A DNA stretch of 64,000 nt from Zeus faber (GCA_960531495.1 OY482846.1:38469065-38533064); one strand, 5' to 3'. Counted from the stretch's first letter, positions 19,790 to 31,978 are shown. The notes: generated by a model not told the origin, from the sequence alone. Translations and numbers: made by a program.

Positions 19790-20909
19790 ACCACATATAC
19801 TGTATATACAGTACTGCCTATGTATATATGCATAAACTGGATATGTTAATTTAAATATGTAAAAACTTCAAGGCAAGTAGCTGAAAATTCCTTCCATTTT
19901 CTTCAAATGTATTCACTTTTCAAAGCTCAACATCCCAAAGCTTTTTAATTCTTAAGTGGTCATATAGATAGTCACCCATACAAGATGATTTCACATGGTG
20001 TGGAGGAACCAGCCACTGATCTAAGACCAGCCCGCCCACTCCCAATATGCCTCACGCACGCGCCATCCCTCGTGGGGACAACACGGTCGTTAAGATTAAA
20101 TGGACTCGCTTCGGAGAGGCATGCGTGGCACAGTAATCGCTTGCTTAGTGCATTACAGCTTACAGCTACTTAAATTCACCGGCATTACCAGGCCATGCAT
20201 AATATCACGATCAGCCATCGCATGTACACAAAAGCATCTCCGGCTCTTAATTTCTTGAGAAGTCAGGGAAATGCACGACTTTCTCCACACCCCTTTTCGC
20301 TACACTAGATTTATCCTATTATGGCTGCCGCCTTCAAAAAAGCAACGTTTGGGGAAATAAAAGATAAAGCTTTCAGTGGCGATAATCCATCCGTCCGGCC
20401 TGGGCTCCCGTAATTATTCACGGTACATTACGCTGGATTACGGATTAACTCAAAATAAACAGAAATGAAGGAAAGAAAAAGCTACACCATAGAATGATAA
20501 ATTAACGATAACAAGTCACTTGCCCCCGTTCTGACCCAGAGACGATAACACATGCACATCCAGAAACAACACTAAAATGTCTGCATAGCTGCATTTTTAA
20601 CCTATAAAACAAGGGTGTATAAGTGTCAGTGTGTGTTTACATGCACTAACCCCCATAACTCAACTCCATTGTATGCAAATCTGCTCAGTAAGTCTGAAAA
20701 CAAAACTTTGTTCTTCTTTGTTGTATAATTATTTATGAATCTATTTTTTGTGGCAAATCTCACATCAGCAATTCACCAAATCTTTAACACGACAACTTCC
20801 CTGTGCTGTATATGAAAATGCGCTTGCACCCGAATATACTGATTCTGATTGTCTAATTGTGATATAAGTTAATCAAGGAAATATGTCCTGATTCAAAATG
20901 AATTATTGT
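19785..20909. other. intergenic, nothing recognised
   Basis: The section 19990-20420 is evenly complex and less AT-rich than its surroundings, which would fit conserved non-coding DNA, but this is only an impression. A short ACTGATTCTGATTG at ~20835 resembles a LINE tail. Confidence 0.4.
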
Positions 20910-21430
20910 TATAGGATAGTTATTCCACGGCTCTGTGGAATACTCCATTCCGATTGGTCAATAGCAGCCATCAGCGGTGAGTTATTTTTGAATAATGACT
21001 GACCTTCACCTAGACGCTAATGTGAACAGTAGCTGCGGCATCTTGTGACGCTACATGGAAACTGCAAATATACTTACAGAAGACTTGAACAGATGAGGAA
21101 GTGAATGCAGTTATGTCCAATTTCCCATTACCCCAACAGTAAATAGGTGTGTCATATGTAGAGCGAAGTGTTATAGTTTTTTGTTGGCCACGTTGCTGGA
21201 CATTTTTTTTTCTCAGCGTAAGCTCTCAAACAACATTAATTAAGTTAGGAAGCAACAAAATTATCACAAAGTAGTTACAAATTCAATTCAAAAGAAGTAA
21301 GTGTGCAAGCAACATAATGTACAAACGACCAATAATTTTTAAAAATAACCCCTTTCAGAGTTGTACATTACATCCTGATTGGCCCGTCACAGGTTATTTT
21401 GGATAACTTGTGCTGGCTGCACAGTGTAGA
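20910..21430. mobile_element. possible decayed non-autonomous DNA transposon
   Basis: TTATTCCACGGCTCTGTGGA, then ATACTCCATTCCGATTGGTC and AATAGCAGCCATCAGCGGTG, resembles the start of a widespread fish repeat. At the far side CATCCTGATTGGCCCGTCAC and GGTTATTTTGGATAAC echo it in opposite sense. No coding sequence remains and ends are uncertain. Confidence 0.3.
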
Positions 21431-22434
21431 AGTTTACTTATTAGTTCAGCAGGATCCCCCAATACCTACTGCAGCATCTACTCTTCCCAATTCACACCAC
21501 CACAGCTACAAGAAGAGATTCCTTTCCTTTTCCTATTTTGCGTGCGAAGCCAAGTCGACGTCCTTTGGGTGAGAAAATAAAAGTTTGCGCCGAAGGAGTC
21601 CAGAGGGAGGAAGGGCGTGGCGTCGAATTTAATTGGACCTACAATAATTACCGGCGCGATCGATCCTAAATTGAGGTGATATGCATCGTTCATGACTTAA
21701 CCAGATAGTGGATAGCAGTGGCGAGGGCTGCGTGGTAACGTGGGCGATGGGCCAAGGTGATAAGCAAGACACAATTTTTTGGAGGAGATAAGGAGCTAGG
21801 TAGTCTCCAAAATTATCTGATCTCATCTTCGGGGGTTTTGTTTTTAATGCAGAAACTGGCAACTTTCCCAACTCTGGGATTCGAGGACAAGCGGGGGGTG
21901 GGGGGTGGTTTGGGGCAGGGGGGTTGTATGTTTATTTTTATTTTTATTTTTTTATTGCCAGTACCGTACCTTGTTGAGTCTGTCACCCAGCCAAGATACA
22001 CGATGGAGTAAAGCCGGAATGTTTTTCTCTGAATGTCATTTTTAATTGAAAAATAAACTAGATGTGGCATCGCCCCTGGCGACGAGGCCGACTGCGTCAT
22101 CGTGGGGCAGCGCCTATGATGTCAAAATAATTATCCGTCGAGCGGTCGATGTGGGGGGGGGTGTAAAATGAAATAGAGAATACTGTTTGGCTTGATGGTT
22201 GATGGAAACTTCCAGCGGTTTGAGGATGCCAAAAGTGTCAATCCACTTTGGAGAGGAGACGAGTGGATGTGAAGTCGCCATTTTACAACTTGACAGGTGA
22301 TCGGAGAAAGTAGAGTGGTGGTGGGGGAGGGGGGTGACGTGAGGAGAACGTCTTCTTAATTAGAAAGTACCCAGAAAGCTCACAGGTTTTATTTCCTAAC
22401 AACTACAAAAGTATTATTTCCTGAAGGTATTCAT
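21431..22434. other. intergenic, nothing recognised
   Basis: Contains G-rich runs (21888-21925, 22150-22165, 22318-22335), one followed by (TTTTTA)n. Short open frames show no motif. Confidence 0.45.
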
Positions 22435-22505
22435 ATCAGAATAAGCTTATTCCACCAGGCACACTTCAATATACAAGGAATTTGTCATAGTGAGGATTAA
22501 GTCTG
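22435..22505 (-). mobile_element. LINE 3' tail, reverse strand
   Basis: ATCAGAATAAGCTTATTCC...ATACAAGGAATTTGTCATAG is a diverged form of the common fish LINE tail (AATCAGAATCAGCTTTATT, ACAAGGAATTTG in reverse). Confidence 0.5.
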
Positions 22506-22539
22506 GAAAATATTTAATTAATTAATGAATAAAAATTGA

Positions 22540-22760
22540 ATAAAAATTGCCAAATATACACAAAAAAACAATTGTTAATCGAAGCATTGTTTGCCAGGGA
22601 TGTTTCCATACAGACAGTTAGTATTTATAAAGAAATAATAAAAAGCTTAACAGTCCGAATAAAAAAGATGAAAATTTTAATTTGAATAAAATGAAAATAG
22701 CCAAATGTACACAAATAGCCAATATGATGTTTGTTTAGCAATGCTGGCCAGGGATGATTA
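22540..22760. repeat. degenerate direct duplication (~145-bp period)
   Basis: AAATTGCCAAATATACACAA...GTTTGCCAGGGATG at about 22542-22600 recurs as AAATAGCCAAATGTACACAA...TGCTGGCCAGGGATG at about 22686-22757. Confidence 0.5.
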
Positions 22761-22860
22761 AATAAACAGAGCTTCAAATAGTGCACCGTTAAATATAGTT
22801 GTTTCTTTGGATGTTCTTCTTTTTTCTTCAATATTCAGAAGTTTGAGACTTTGAAAAAGT

Positions 22861-22906
22861 CTATCCGTCTGTTTGTCTGTCAGTCTGTCTGCCTATCTGT
22901 CTGTCA

Positions 22907-22949
<43 letters not shown>

Positions 22950-22985
22950 AATCTATCTATCTATCTAGCTGTCTGTCTGTCAGTC
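22861..22985. repeat. (CTGT)n/(CTAT)n microsatellite
   Basis: About 31 tetranucleotide units, mostly CTGT with a CTAT block toward the right. Confidence 0.95.
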
Positions 22986-23583
22986 AAAATATGTAGGAAA
23001 ATGATGCACATTGACAATGGTAGACTTAGTGCCTTTGTTTTATCCACAGTGAATACTGTGTGAGGGTGTGTTGTTCTTTTCCAACAATCACACTTTGTCA
23101 ACTTCGCCAGGAACTTAGGAAAGTACATTCAGGTCGATGGATGATCGACAGGTACGAAGGAAAGTAGTTAAACAATGGGTGGCAGGGTTGGGAAAGTTAG
23201 ATAGATAGAAGACTTTATCAATCCCTGTGTTGTTGGAGGTTTTTTTTTACCTTCAAACATCTTGAGCCGGTCTCCCTCGGCCTGTCTGTGCAGTTATGTG
23301 TATGAATATGTGTATGTGTGAGTGAGCAGAACAGATTTGCTGAACAGATGCCGTACTGCAGTAGAGGGGTGCATCTTAAAAGAGAAACGAAATTTTTGTG
23401 ATTTTGTTTATTTGTGAGAGCTCGCCAGGTGTGCCGTCAAAACTTTTCAAATTCCACTTCAAATGAAAAATGGAAATGTACTTGTCTGTCGCAAGATCAA
23501 AATTGCAGTATACACTGCACTAATTAATATAATTCATCAGTTCCAGACATAGCAGGTTTCTCTCTGAGAATGGGGACTATTTG
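22986..23583. other. intergenic with a short LINE tail at ~23196-23245
   Basis: TAGATAGATAGAAGACTTTATCAATCCC is a diverged Rex3/RTE-type LINE tail in reverse; the rest is unassigned. Confidence 0.4.
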
Positions 23584-23800
23584 TAGTGGTGAAAGGTTCG
23601 ATGCATTTTTGAGATGCGGTCCTTGACGAGTCAAAATGAGTAAAATGAGGTAAAAAGAGTCGTTCCATTTTCTGCTCCTGACTCTTTCGACTCGTTCATT
23701 TGGTGCAACGCACGGAAGAGTTGGCACGGCTCTGTGCTGCGAATGGAATTCTCACAAGAATCATTTCATTCTGTCAAAATGTATTTTGGTGGAATGCAAA
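23584..23800 (-). mobile_element. hAT-like element, reverse strand
   Basis: It starts TAGTGGTGAAAGGTTCGATG, the reverse complement of the family 3' end. It then contains CTCCTGACTCTTTCGACTCG, GGCTCTGTGCTGCGAATGG, AATTCTCACAAGAATCATTT and GTATTTTGGTGGAATGC, all with counterparts in the copies at 24345 and 36926. Confidence 0.6.
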
Positions 23801-24344
23801 GTGTAAAAAACGATTCAATATTAATGGTGCCAAATGCATTGACTTCACTGCACTCTTAATATTTCTAGTTTATATTTTATATTATATATGTAATTACTGT
23901 TTAAAGTTGAAAAATCTGAGCGTAGGCCACGATAACAAGCACACTTATACATGTTTCCGAAGTTTTTAGTGGTAAAAGGCACAGTGGTGTGCCGTGAGAT
24001 TAGTTCTTTGTAAAAAAAAATGTATTGGGACAATGAGGATTAATAAAATAAACAACCGTGACGGCACAGCTGTACACGCTAACCTTTGTCGCCAATTATA
24101 TTTTGCTGTGTGTCCTCTCGTGCTCTCACAACACCGTCCAGAGCTGTGAAGCTGTGAAGTCAGACATCAAGACGTAGGGTCCTTTAGCCGAGTGATTCAT
24201 TTGCTTATCAAACCAGTGTTTCCCAAACTTGTTTTTCCGCCACGGTACATGATTTTCATTGAAGTAACGCTACAGCACGCTACTATCCTGTTAGTCACTA
24301 AAAACGTCAAAAACACATCGTGCTTATAATGGCCTGCGAGTAGT
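23801..24344. other. intergenic, possible dispersed-repeat start at ~24213
   Basis: ACCAGTGTTTCCCAAACTTG, then TTTTTCCGCCACGGTACATG, looks like the start of a known type of fish DNA-transposon repeat, seen here once. The rest is unassigned. Confidence 0.35.
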
Positions 24345-24745
24345 TAGTGATGCATGACTCCTTAACGATTCGTTCGTAGCGAACAAATCTTTTAAATGAC
24401 TCAGTCTCCTCAGTAATTGGTTTGTGAATCTTCAATTCACAAACTAATGATTGAGGACTAAATTCAAGTCAGAAAAGGCCAAGCATTCCACCAAAATGAA
24501 TACTGTTGACATAATGAATGATGACATTAAATGATTCTTGGGAGAATTACACTCACAACTTGAAGGCAAACAGACTCGTCTGACTCTCATTCTCATTCAC
24601 CCTCATCGTTCAGGAAATCCTCCCTCGCCAGCTGCGCGTTACAGCAACTGAACCAAACGAACGCAGAGTCTGAAAACCCAACGACTCGTTTCACTCGAAT
24701 CACTCGCCAAGAGCCGAATCTCAAAAAAAGTCACACACAGTCCAG
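24345..24745 (+). mobile_element. hAT-like element, near full length
   Basis: Starts TAGTGATGCATGACTCC, then ACGATTCGTTCGTAGCGAAC, AAATCTTTTAAATGACTCAG, a central part with GCATTCCACCAAAATGAATAC, then AAACGAACGCAGAGTCTG and CACTCGCCAAGAGCCGAATC. The final CATCACTA is eroded. This is the best copy for reading the order of family segments. No open frame of transposase size, so it depends on enzymes made elsewhere. Confidence 0.7.
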
Positions 24746-24926
24746 TTTCAGACAGAAACTTGTTCTGATGAACGCAGAGCTGCTCTTCCATCTGGAACTG
24801 ATGAATCAGATGAGGTGGTGCGGCATTTTTGATCTTGCCGCATAAAAAGCTCATTTCCATTTTTTTTTTAAATTCAAACTTGAAAAAAGGTCTCTCGGCA
24901 CAGTGTTAAGGTGTAAAAAAGGCATA

Positions 24927-24927
<1 letters not shown>

Positions 24928-25003
<76 letters not shown>

Positions 25004-25004
25004 A
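24928..25004. repeat. (CA)n microsatellite
   Basis: About 36 CA units with one CAAA interruption. Confidence 0.95.
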
Positions 25005-26869
25005 ATAATTCTCCCAGCAGGTGGGATCAGGCAGGGGTATCAAACTTGACAACATTTCAAAACACGACTCCACTCCAGCGGTTTGTATTTTTCTAATTTC
25101 TGCACAGGCGATCCCTTTTCTCAGGCCTTTAGAAAAGCCAGTGGATATTATTTTTAATGATTGTTTAGTGCGAGTAATCTGCCACCTTAATCATGCAGAC
25201 CTTTACAATCTGTTTTCTGGAACTTTGTATTCATTCATTTTCATTTTTCCTTTTGTTTATGCTGCTGGCAGTTTATGCAGAGGCTAGAATGCATTGATCA
25301 GCCAAATGCATTTTCAATCATTTTGAAAGACTCGTGTCGGGATAATAATGCAAATAAGGCGACTGGTAAGTGCTGCGGGAAAAGTGCACTGAGGTGCGGC
25401 CGTTTGTTGCAAATTCTTGTTTTTAGGTTTTGGGAGGTCATTTGGAGGACTTGGTGAATGGATCGGCCGAGACAGTCGATGAGATAAACTGTCAGACTAC
25501 TCCCATGGATGATTCCCTGTGGTAATAAACGGTGTGGGAAAACACTGTCAAACATTTGAGCAAGACGGTACGGGGGCTGGGGCATATTTTCGATGAATAT
25601 CAGTAAATTGGCAGCTTGTTTTGCCTTGAACTGAAATGGTAAATCACTGTAAAGGGAAGGGCAACTTTGTTTTGTGAGCTGGAGGATGACTTCACACTGT
25701 TCCAGTGCACTGAGCTGAGTTCTTTAACGTTCGATTCCAAAAGGACAGAGGTCCTTCAGGTTTGAATGCAGCAATGGCCGCAAATGGCAACACGTCCTTC
25801 GTGAATACTGTCTGGATACATTCTACCAGCTGTATGACGTTAACACCTTCTATGCAGTCGACCAAAAAAACTTTACTTTTTTTCTCATGAAACCGACCAC
25901 CTTTCTCTCAAAGGTGGCTAAGGATAATCCCTTTAAAAGTTGCTAGGAGCATAAACCCCCTCCACTCGAGTTCAACTTCGGGTGTAGAGGTGTTTTGTTG
26001 TGTAATTTGAGGCTCCTTGGACGTCCTTGCTCAAGTGGGCGGTAATGAATCATGCATCGGATCAAAGAAGGAGTGCCTTCATCCTCTTGGGGGGCCAAGA
26101 CTGTCCGGCCCCGTCATCCCTGTTCCACCTGCCATCCCCCTAGCAGCCACGGGTTGCCCCCCCCCCCCGCCCGAAATTTGTCTCGACGGCTGCTGTCCCC
26201 CTGTACTGGGAACCTGCTTGGCACTCCCCGTGTGAGTGGGTTTTACTTAGTTTCTCCGAAATGACGTGTCTCTTCCCCACTCCACTGCCTCCGCAGCTGG
26301 TACTTGTTGGCAAGCCATCTGTTAAGGGTATTGTTTATCGGGTTGGTGATCCAGAACTCATTACCATCCCACCTTACCCTATACTCTATTGTTCTTCCCA
26401 CTAATAGGGTAGCTCTGATGCAATCTGTCTGTTATTCCGAGAGAAACAAAAACTAGGGGGAAAGTAGCTGAGATTGATAAGGGGGAAAAAATTGTATCCA
26501 GGCGATTTGATGCCTTGTGTCGAGGAACGATACATTTAGAGGAAAACATTTTTAGGTATATATGTTTATTTTATATGAAATACAGTGTCAAAGTGGAATA
26601 CAACAGTGACGGGTAGTTTTGAGCTAGCCTTTGAGCTGTTGCATATATGACAAGTATTAGGCTAATAGCGTTTGGAAATTGAATAGTGAACTTGAACTGA
26701 ATAATCTGTCCCTTTCAGCAGCATCAAAATTCTTTCGGCTGGACTAGAACTTGGCTAGAACCCCCCACCATTGGGATTCTAGCCAAGGTTTGGCAAACAG
26801 CGACAGCAGTGGAACAGGATATAAGAGAGTTCTCAGACATGCTGTGCCCACCAAGGAATCAACTTGATA
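25005..26869. other. intergenic, nothing recognised
   Basis: About 1.9 kb without gene or repeat identity, apart from a C12 run at 26157-26168. Frames up to 95 codons (25298-25585 reverse) have no recognisable motif. Confidence 0.45.
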
Positions 26870-27337
26870 TGAGGCAACACTGCTGTTAGAGTATGCTGTA
26901 TGCTCAAGTGTGACCCATGGCAGTGAAAATGGCATGTCATTGTGTATCACCTGCTATTCAAGCCTCAGACCAGTCATAGTGCCCATGCGGCCCCTTGTCC
27001 ACCTCTGAAGCACCTACAATGGGCATGTGAGCATCAGAACTGGACCATGGAGCAATGGAGAAAGGTGGCCTGGTCTGATGAATCTCATTTTCTTTTAGGG
27101 TCCGATCAATCCGATAGGGTCAGATCGAGCATCTGTAGGATGGGGGGCCCAACTTGCAACTTATATGACTTAAAGGATCTGCTGCTAAGGCCTTGGTGCC
27201 AGATACTACAGGACTCCTTCAGAGGTCTCGTGGAATCCACGCCTCTACAGGTCAGAGTTGTATGGCAGCATAAGGGGGGCCTACACAATATTAGTGGTTA
27301 TTTGTGGTGGTTTTAATGTTGTGGCTGATCGGTTTAA
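26870..27337 (+). mobile_element. Tc1-like transposon, 3' half with internal deletion
   Basis: The forward strand carries AGACCAGTCATAGTGCCCATG and CACCTACAATGGGCATGTGA. The frame then reads HLQWACEHQNWTMEQWRKVA, then WSDESHFLL (the catalytic-core strand with its Asp region), and then jumps to AGATCGAGCATCTGTAGGATG and CTTAAAGGATCTGCTGCTAA, the C-terminal end. The central ~300 bases including the remaining catalytic acidic residues are gone. It ends GTTTTAATGTTGTGGCTGATCGGTTTA at 27337, the same terminal repeat as at 2631 and 16296. Confidence 0.85.
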
Positions 27338-28473
27338 GTGACCAGTATGCTGCCCTGAATCATTCATAACTTTCTGCAGTGCCCTGGTTCTCTGCCTCCT
27401 CCACCTGGTCCACCAAGCTGTTCCTGCCAGCCTCAGCCCACTCCCAACCATGTCAAGTCTCCCTGCTGCTATTTCCCGTTGGCAAAAAGAGCAGTGGTCG
27501 ACTGGCCCTTGTGGACTTTTATCAGTTGCATGGCTCATGAAGGCCAAAAATGCCTTTGGTGGTCAAGCACAAGTCGGCCTAATTTAAAGTCAATCTTCCA
27601 TTGAAGAAACCCTTTAATTTCAAGATAAATCATGGGTGATGATGTCAAAAATATGAAATTCTGTATTATGTACAAATGAGACGGTTGCTCCTGAAGATTG
27701 TGACACCAAACACAACATCTGTTTGTTGACTCTTAAATAAACTGTTTATAGATAGAAGTTGCCCTGTTCGTCCGATTGGTGCAGTTGACACTAATTACCC
27801 GTAATTGATTTGATCATTGGAGAGTAAACTGTTTTACATTGATTACCTGTCTATATGCCACATTTATAACACTTTGCATAACAATCATTGGAAATAGCAA
27901 ACATTGGCAAAATGCCACCCTTAACAATGCATCCTATGTACTTGTTTTGCACAACAAATTCATTTTATTGAGTTTATCATCTGTTTTTATTTATCTTACT
28001 GATTGTGATGGAAACTTTACCAGGCAGCGGCTTAGAAATCAACCAATTATGAGCCCATCGAGCTGTTGTCTTCAGCCCAAGGTCCCGGGTGTATATAAAC
28101 AGCGGTGGCTACTCAGCAAAGCACGCTCGGAGCAAATTGCCTCAGTAAATACCCCTGTATATATCTTAACAGGTAAAATTGTAAATTCAACATGGGCATG
28201 TCACCCTGGCCTTGATAGATGTGTCTGCTTCCGAGGTCGATGAATAATGCAAATGAAACTAATTCTCCCGGCCCCGATGCCAGCACTGATGCACATTTAT
28301 ATGCCTCATCAGTGAGAGATGGGGGAGATTCCTTACCATGCGAGGGAAGCAATCTGTGTATTTTAATAATAGAGCTAACGGACCTCCGCGCTCTGTGCTG
28401 CAAAGCCTTTTCCCCTTGCGATATCTAACTTCCCTTGGGGTTTAAAGGTGGGGATTATATCCAATAAGGAATC
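27338..28473. other. intergenic, nothing recognised
   Basis: The section 28050-28430 is evenly complex with AATAATGCAAATGA and TAATAATAGAGCTAA homeodomain/POU-like strings and might be conserved non-coding DNA; not testable here. Confidence 0.4.
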
Positions 28474-28493
28474 GGGGGGGGGGGGGGGGGGGG
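28474..28493. repeat. (G)20 homopolymer
   Basis: Twenty G in a row; length in the assembly is unreliable. A run like this can form a G-quadruplex. Confidence 0.9.
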
Positions 28494-28503
28494 ATTCCTG
28501 TGT

Positions 28504-28883
28504 CAAGTGTACAATCTGTGGTTATTATTATACACTTTATTACGAGTAAAAGCCACGTGGTAGAAATGCAGAGCGTGGTGCAAGTGATTAGTCAAATGGC
28601 CCCAAATAGGGCACTGTAACCTTCTTTGGCAGCATTGGCTTGTGTTGATTAGTCGAGATGCGAGTGCAAAGGTATGTTATGCCTCTCATTCTGCAAGTGT
28701 ACAATCTGTGGTTATTATTATACACTTTATTACGAGTAAAATCCATGTGGTAGAAATGCAGAGAGTGGTGCAAGTGATTAGTCAAATGGCCCCAAATAAG
28801 GCACTGTAACCTTCTGTGGGGCCATTAGCTTGTGTTGATTAGTCGAGATGCGAGTGCAAAGGTATGTTATGCCTCTCATACTG
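28504..28883. repeat. 190-bp tandem duplication, two copies
   Basis: Units 28504-28693 and 28694-28883 both begin CAAGTGTACAATCTGTGG (the first unit) and run through TATTATACACTTTATTACGA, GTGCAAGTGATTAGTCAAAT and GATTAGTCGAGATGCGAG to TATGCCTCTCAT. I count roughly ten substitutions and no gap (about 95% identity). No further copies. Confidence 0.95.
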
Positions 28884-31008
28884 CAATGTCAGTAGCCTTT
28901 AATCAAAAGGGAGCAGCACTATGCTAACTAGTTAGTCTAATATAGACAGCTGCTGGTGCGCAAAGCTAAATACAAATAGCAAATAGCAGCAGTGCATAGA
29001 AATAAGAGGCAATGATGCCTTGTACGAGGAAATATGCTGGTAAAGTCAATATGTATGTAAATAAATATGTATCTACTGTATAATATGGTGCAATAGCATT
29101 TTCATATTCGCCTCATTATGTTATTCTATTCCTGTTGTTCCTCTTTTACACGGATAACAAGGAGCAGCTATGTTATCAGCCATCCGGTTTGCTACAGTTA
29201 TGCAATAAGCTATAGAATTACATAATTGTCAATCCTGTGATGTGAGTTACACTGAGAGAACTCTATTTTGGTGTAGGCAGCCCAATTAGGAATTCCGCGA
29301 TCACTAATGAAATACAATCGCCGCTGTTCTGTCAGATTGAGTCGATTCTCTGTACTCATGAATGGCCTCAGATCCCACTTTATTCCTGGAAAGAAGCCAG
29401 CCTGTGGTTTTTATGTGTAAAACAAATTGAAAGTCTTTTTCAAACCAAAATTCCTCCACAGATGTTTAGACTCCTCCGAGAGCAAAACGAGTCGGACCAT
29501 GAATATCTATTTGATTTGTACATTTCCGAGAGACGCGTGGGGATAAATCTTCATCGACCGGGGATGTGCCACCTTCACAGAGAACGGGGTGTACAATGAG
29601 AGCCATGTTAACTTTTAGATTGGCAACGGCCCGACTGCCTAATATGCAGAACAATTGCTCCTTATTCCTCGCGGTGTTCAGTCGGGTGTCTGCTGATTTG
29701 CCTTAACAGTTCAGGATTGTGCTAACGGTGTTAATTTTACTGGACCGGAGTCGAGTGGATGTGCAATGAATCTGGTACCAATATGCTGCCCTTCATTTTG
29801 ATTTTAATTTTTCTCACTCTTCCTGCGACATTATTCGCTGGGGATCGAGGGCTGCCGTAGTGTAGGCACATTCAGGAAGAAATTGCACAATCCCAAAACC
29901 TGCCACTTCAGTTATTGAAACGCATAATTGTTGCCGGTAAACCCGGCTAGGGAGCTCTTTTTGTTGCATGAAAAAAAAAAAAGAATTTATAATTTATAAT
30001 TCCACCTCGAAAATAATGTTCATAACGACACAAAGGTATCAATAAACTGATTGAAGTGGCTGCAAAATATAATTTTAAATCCCAAATCCTTCCAATCCCA
30101 GTAGGAGTATGATCACTTCCTGGAAAAGTGATTGCGGTCCAGGATCCTGAAAGGTGTGTCGTATTGTATATTGATCTAAAAGTCAAAGAGAACAGCAAAG
30201 TGAATAGAGTAAATATTGCTGAAAAAATTGGAACTTTGAATAAAACAATGAAACCTAGCCAAAGACATGTTATGCCCGTTTCTTTATTGTTCTTTTAAAG
30301 GGGTGAGGTAATGGCTTAATCCATCTCTACGAGGCGGAAGCTCTGTCTGAGTCTAATTTTGAGAGAAGTTTCAAGGTGATGAAAATCTGGATATATTTTT
30401 TTGATGGCCTTGAACACATATCCTTCCTGCCGAAGTCTAAAGCATACTTCCTGAGAGCCTCTCATTATGTTCTGCGCAGGTTTAGAATATATCTGGGGTC
30501 TGTCACAGTGGCGCATACACATAAATGAAACGCTTCGCTGATGTCTCGACCTCTCGACAATGAGCATTGCCACTGGCCTTAACCTCCATTATGTCAACAA
30601 TAAGGGAGTTCAACAGCCAAAAGAAAACAATAACCATGATCATTAACATTGAATTTCAATGGATAATTAAATTGGAAAAAAATAAGAGAGAACAGTAAAG
30701 TAGGGTGCGCAGGTAGCAAGTTCAACTTTCATCTTGAACATCGAATAAACAGAAGTAGTTGAATGGATTAAAAAGGGGCCATTTGGACAACCTTTAACAT
30801 GAACTGAATATGAATAGCTTGAGTGTATGGATTTTGCACATCAATCAGTCTTTGATTGCTGTAGAAACTGTGTTCGGTGTCTGACAAGCGATTGATTGGA
30901 GGCAGCTTTTGGCCAATTTTATCTCATTACCTTATTTTCAGTAACTTTTTTAAATTACTCTTTGCTTAAATGACTGTTTACTTTATAACAAGATAAACTT
31001 GAACTTTT
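28884..31008. other. intergenic, nothing recognised
   Basis: More than 2 kb of evenly complex sequence without identified repeats. An 85-codon reverse frame at 30316-30573 (MAMLIVERSRHQRS..., ending SFRLVEMD) is Arg-rich, and I cannot match it to a family. The scarcity of repeats compared with the rest of the window makes this the best stretch in which to look for conserved non-coding elements. Confidence 0.4.
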
Positions 31009-31009
31009 G

Positions 31010-31975
31010 TGGCTCTGAGCGATGTAGTTTCGCAAGAAAGCTATGTGGAGTTGGGGGTTGTCAGATTAGCTGTGATAGGCAATTTTCTTAATTTGCCAAA
31101 TTTGAGAAAACAGGAGAATAAGAGGTTAAATCAGAGAGGCCCAAGAATCGAACCTTGGGGAGCTCCACACGTTGATATTTGTCCACTCAGATGCCTAGTT
31201 GCCGAGGGAGACAAAATAGCCCCTGTCTAACTAAATGTTTCAGTCTATCTAGCAGAATTGTGTTCTCGAGCACGTCAAATGCAGCGCTGAGACCCACTGC
31301 CCAGTGCTGTGATGTGGCCGGAATCCAGAATGGAAGTTGTCAAAGTAAATCGTTTGAGATTAGAAAGCTGTCAATTTGTTGGAAGACTGCTTTTTTCGAT
31401 AATTTTGCTCATGAAGGCTAGATTTGATTGACTGTGATTGACAATTACAGAGCTTCTCGGCTAATTTTTTTATTTTCTTTTTAACAGGGGCTTATAACTG
31501 CTGTTTTGGAAGTCTGCAGAATGCATGTAAATGCCTGATATGAGGGAGCTGAATACTATTTGCAATAAATCTGTCAGCAAGCGATTCAACTTTTTTTTTT
31601 TAAGAAACCTGTAGGTAGCTCATTTAAGGCAGCAAATGGGCGTCTTAAGATGCTGAACGAGAGTTTTGTAGTCAATGGCTTTTTCCGTGTTTACCAAGAT
31701 ACTTTTTTTGTATTCGTATTGATGATGAACACACCATTTTGTCAGAGAGGAAAAAATTCAGGAAGGTGGAGATACGATCTGTGCATACTGATAACCATCG
31801 TAAATTTATGCAAGTTATTATTTTTGTTCATGACGTGAGAGTGGAAGTAGGGGTTAGTGGTGAAGAGATTCTTGTTAATCTAACTTCTTCTTTCACAGCA
31901 TCTGAGACCTCCAAGGACACTTCCAAGAAAACCCAAAATGATCTTTCTACTTATCTAGGTGTCTAGGTATCTACA
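31010..31975 (-). mobile_element. decayed LINE reverse transcriptase (L2/CR1-like), reverse strand
   Basis: Reverse-strand pieces in several frames give, in order: SSYKPLLKRK (lysine-rich 'PLLKK' segment), FMSKIIEKAVFQQ-like segment, FHSGFRPHHST, SAAFDVLENTILLDRLKH (motif A region, catalytic Asp at FD) and GAPQGSILGPL (motif B). These are hallmark segments of non-LTR retrotransposon polymerases. The family differs from that at 11.4-14.3 kb. Many frame breaks show it is old. Motif C and the tail are not recognisable beyond ~31010. Confidence 0.75.
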
Positions 31976-31978
31976 GTA

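Noticed and set aside
28474-28883. CRISPR-like array
   Set aside because: Only two long adjacent copies with no spacers; the genome is eukaryotic. It is a plain tandem duplication.
30316-30573. 85-codon reverse frame as a host exon
   Set aside because: Arg-rich and evenly open, but I could match no family and saw no convincing splice sites; left as a note in the intergenic entry.
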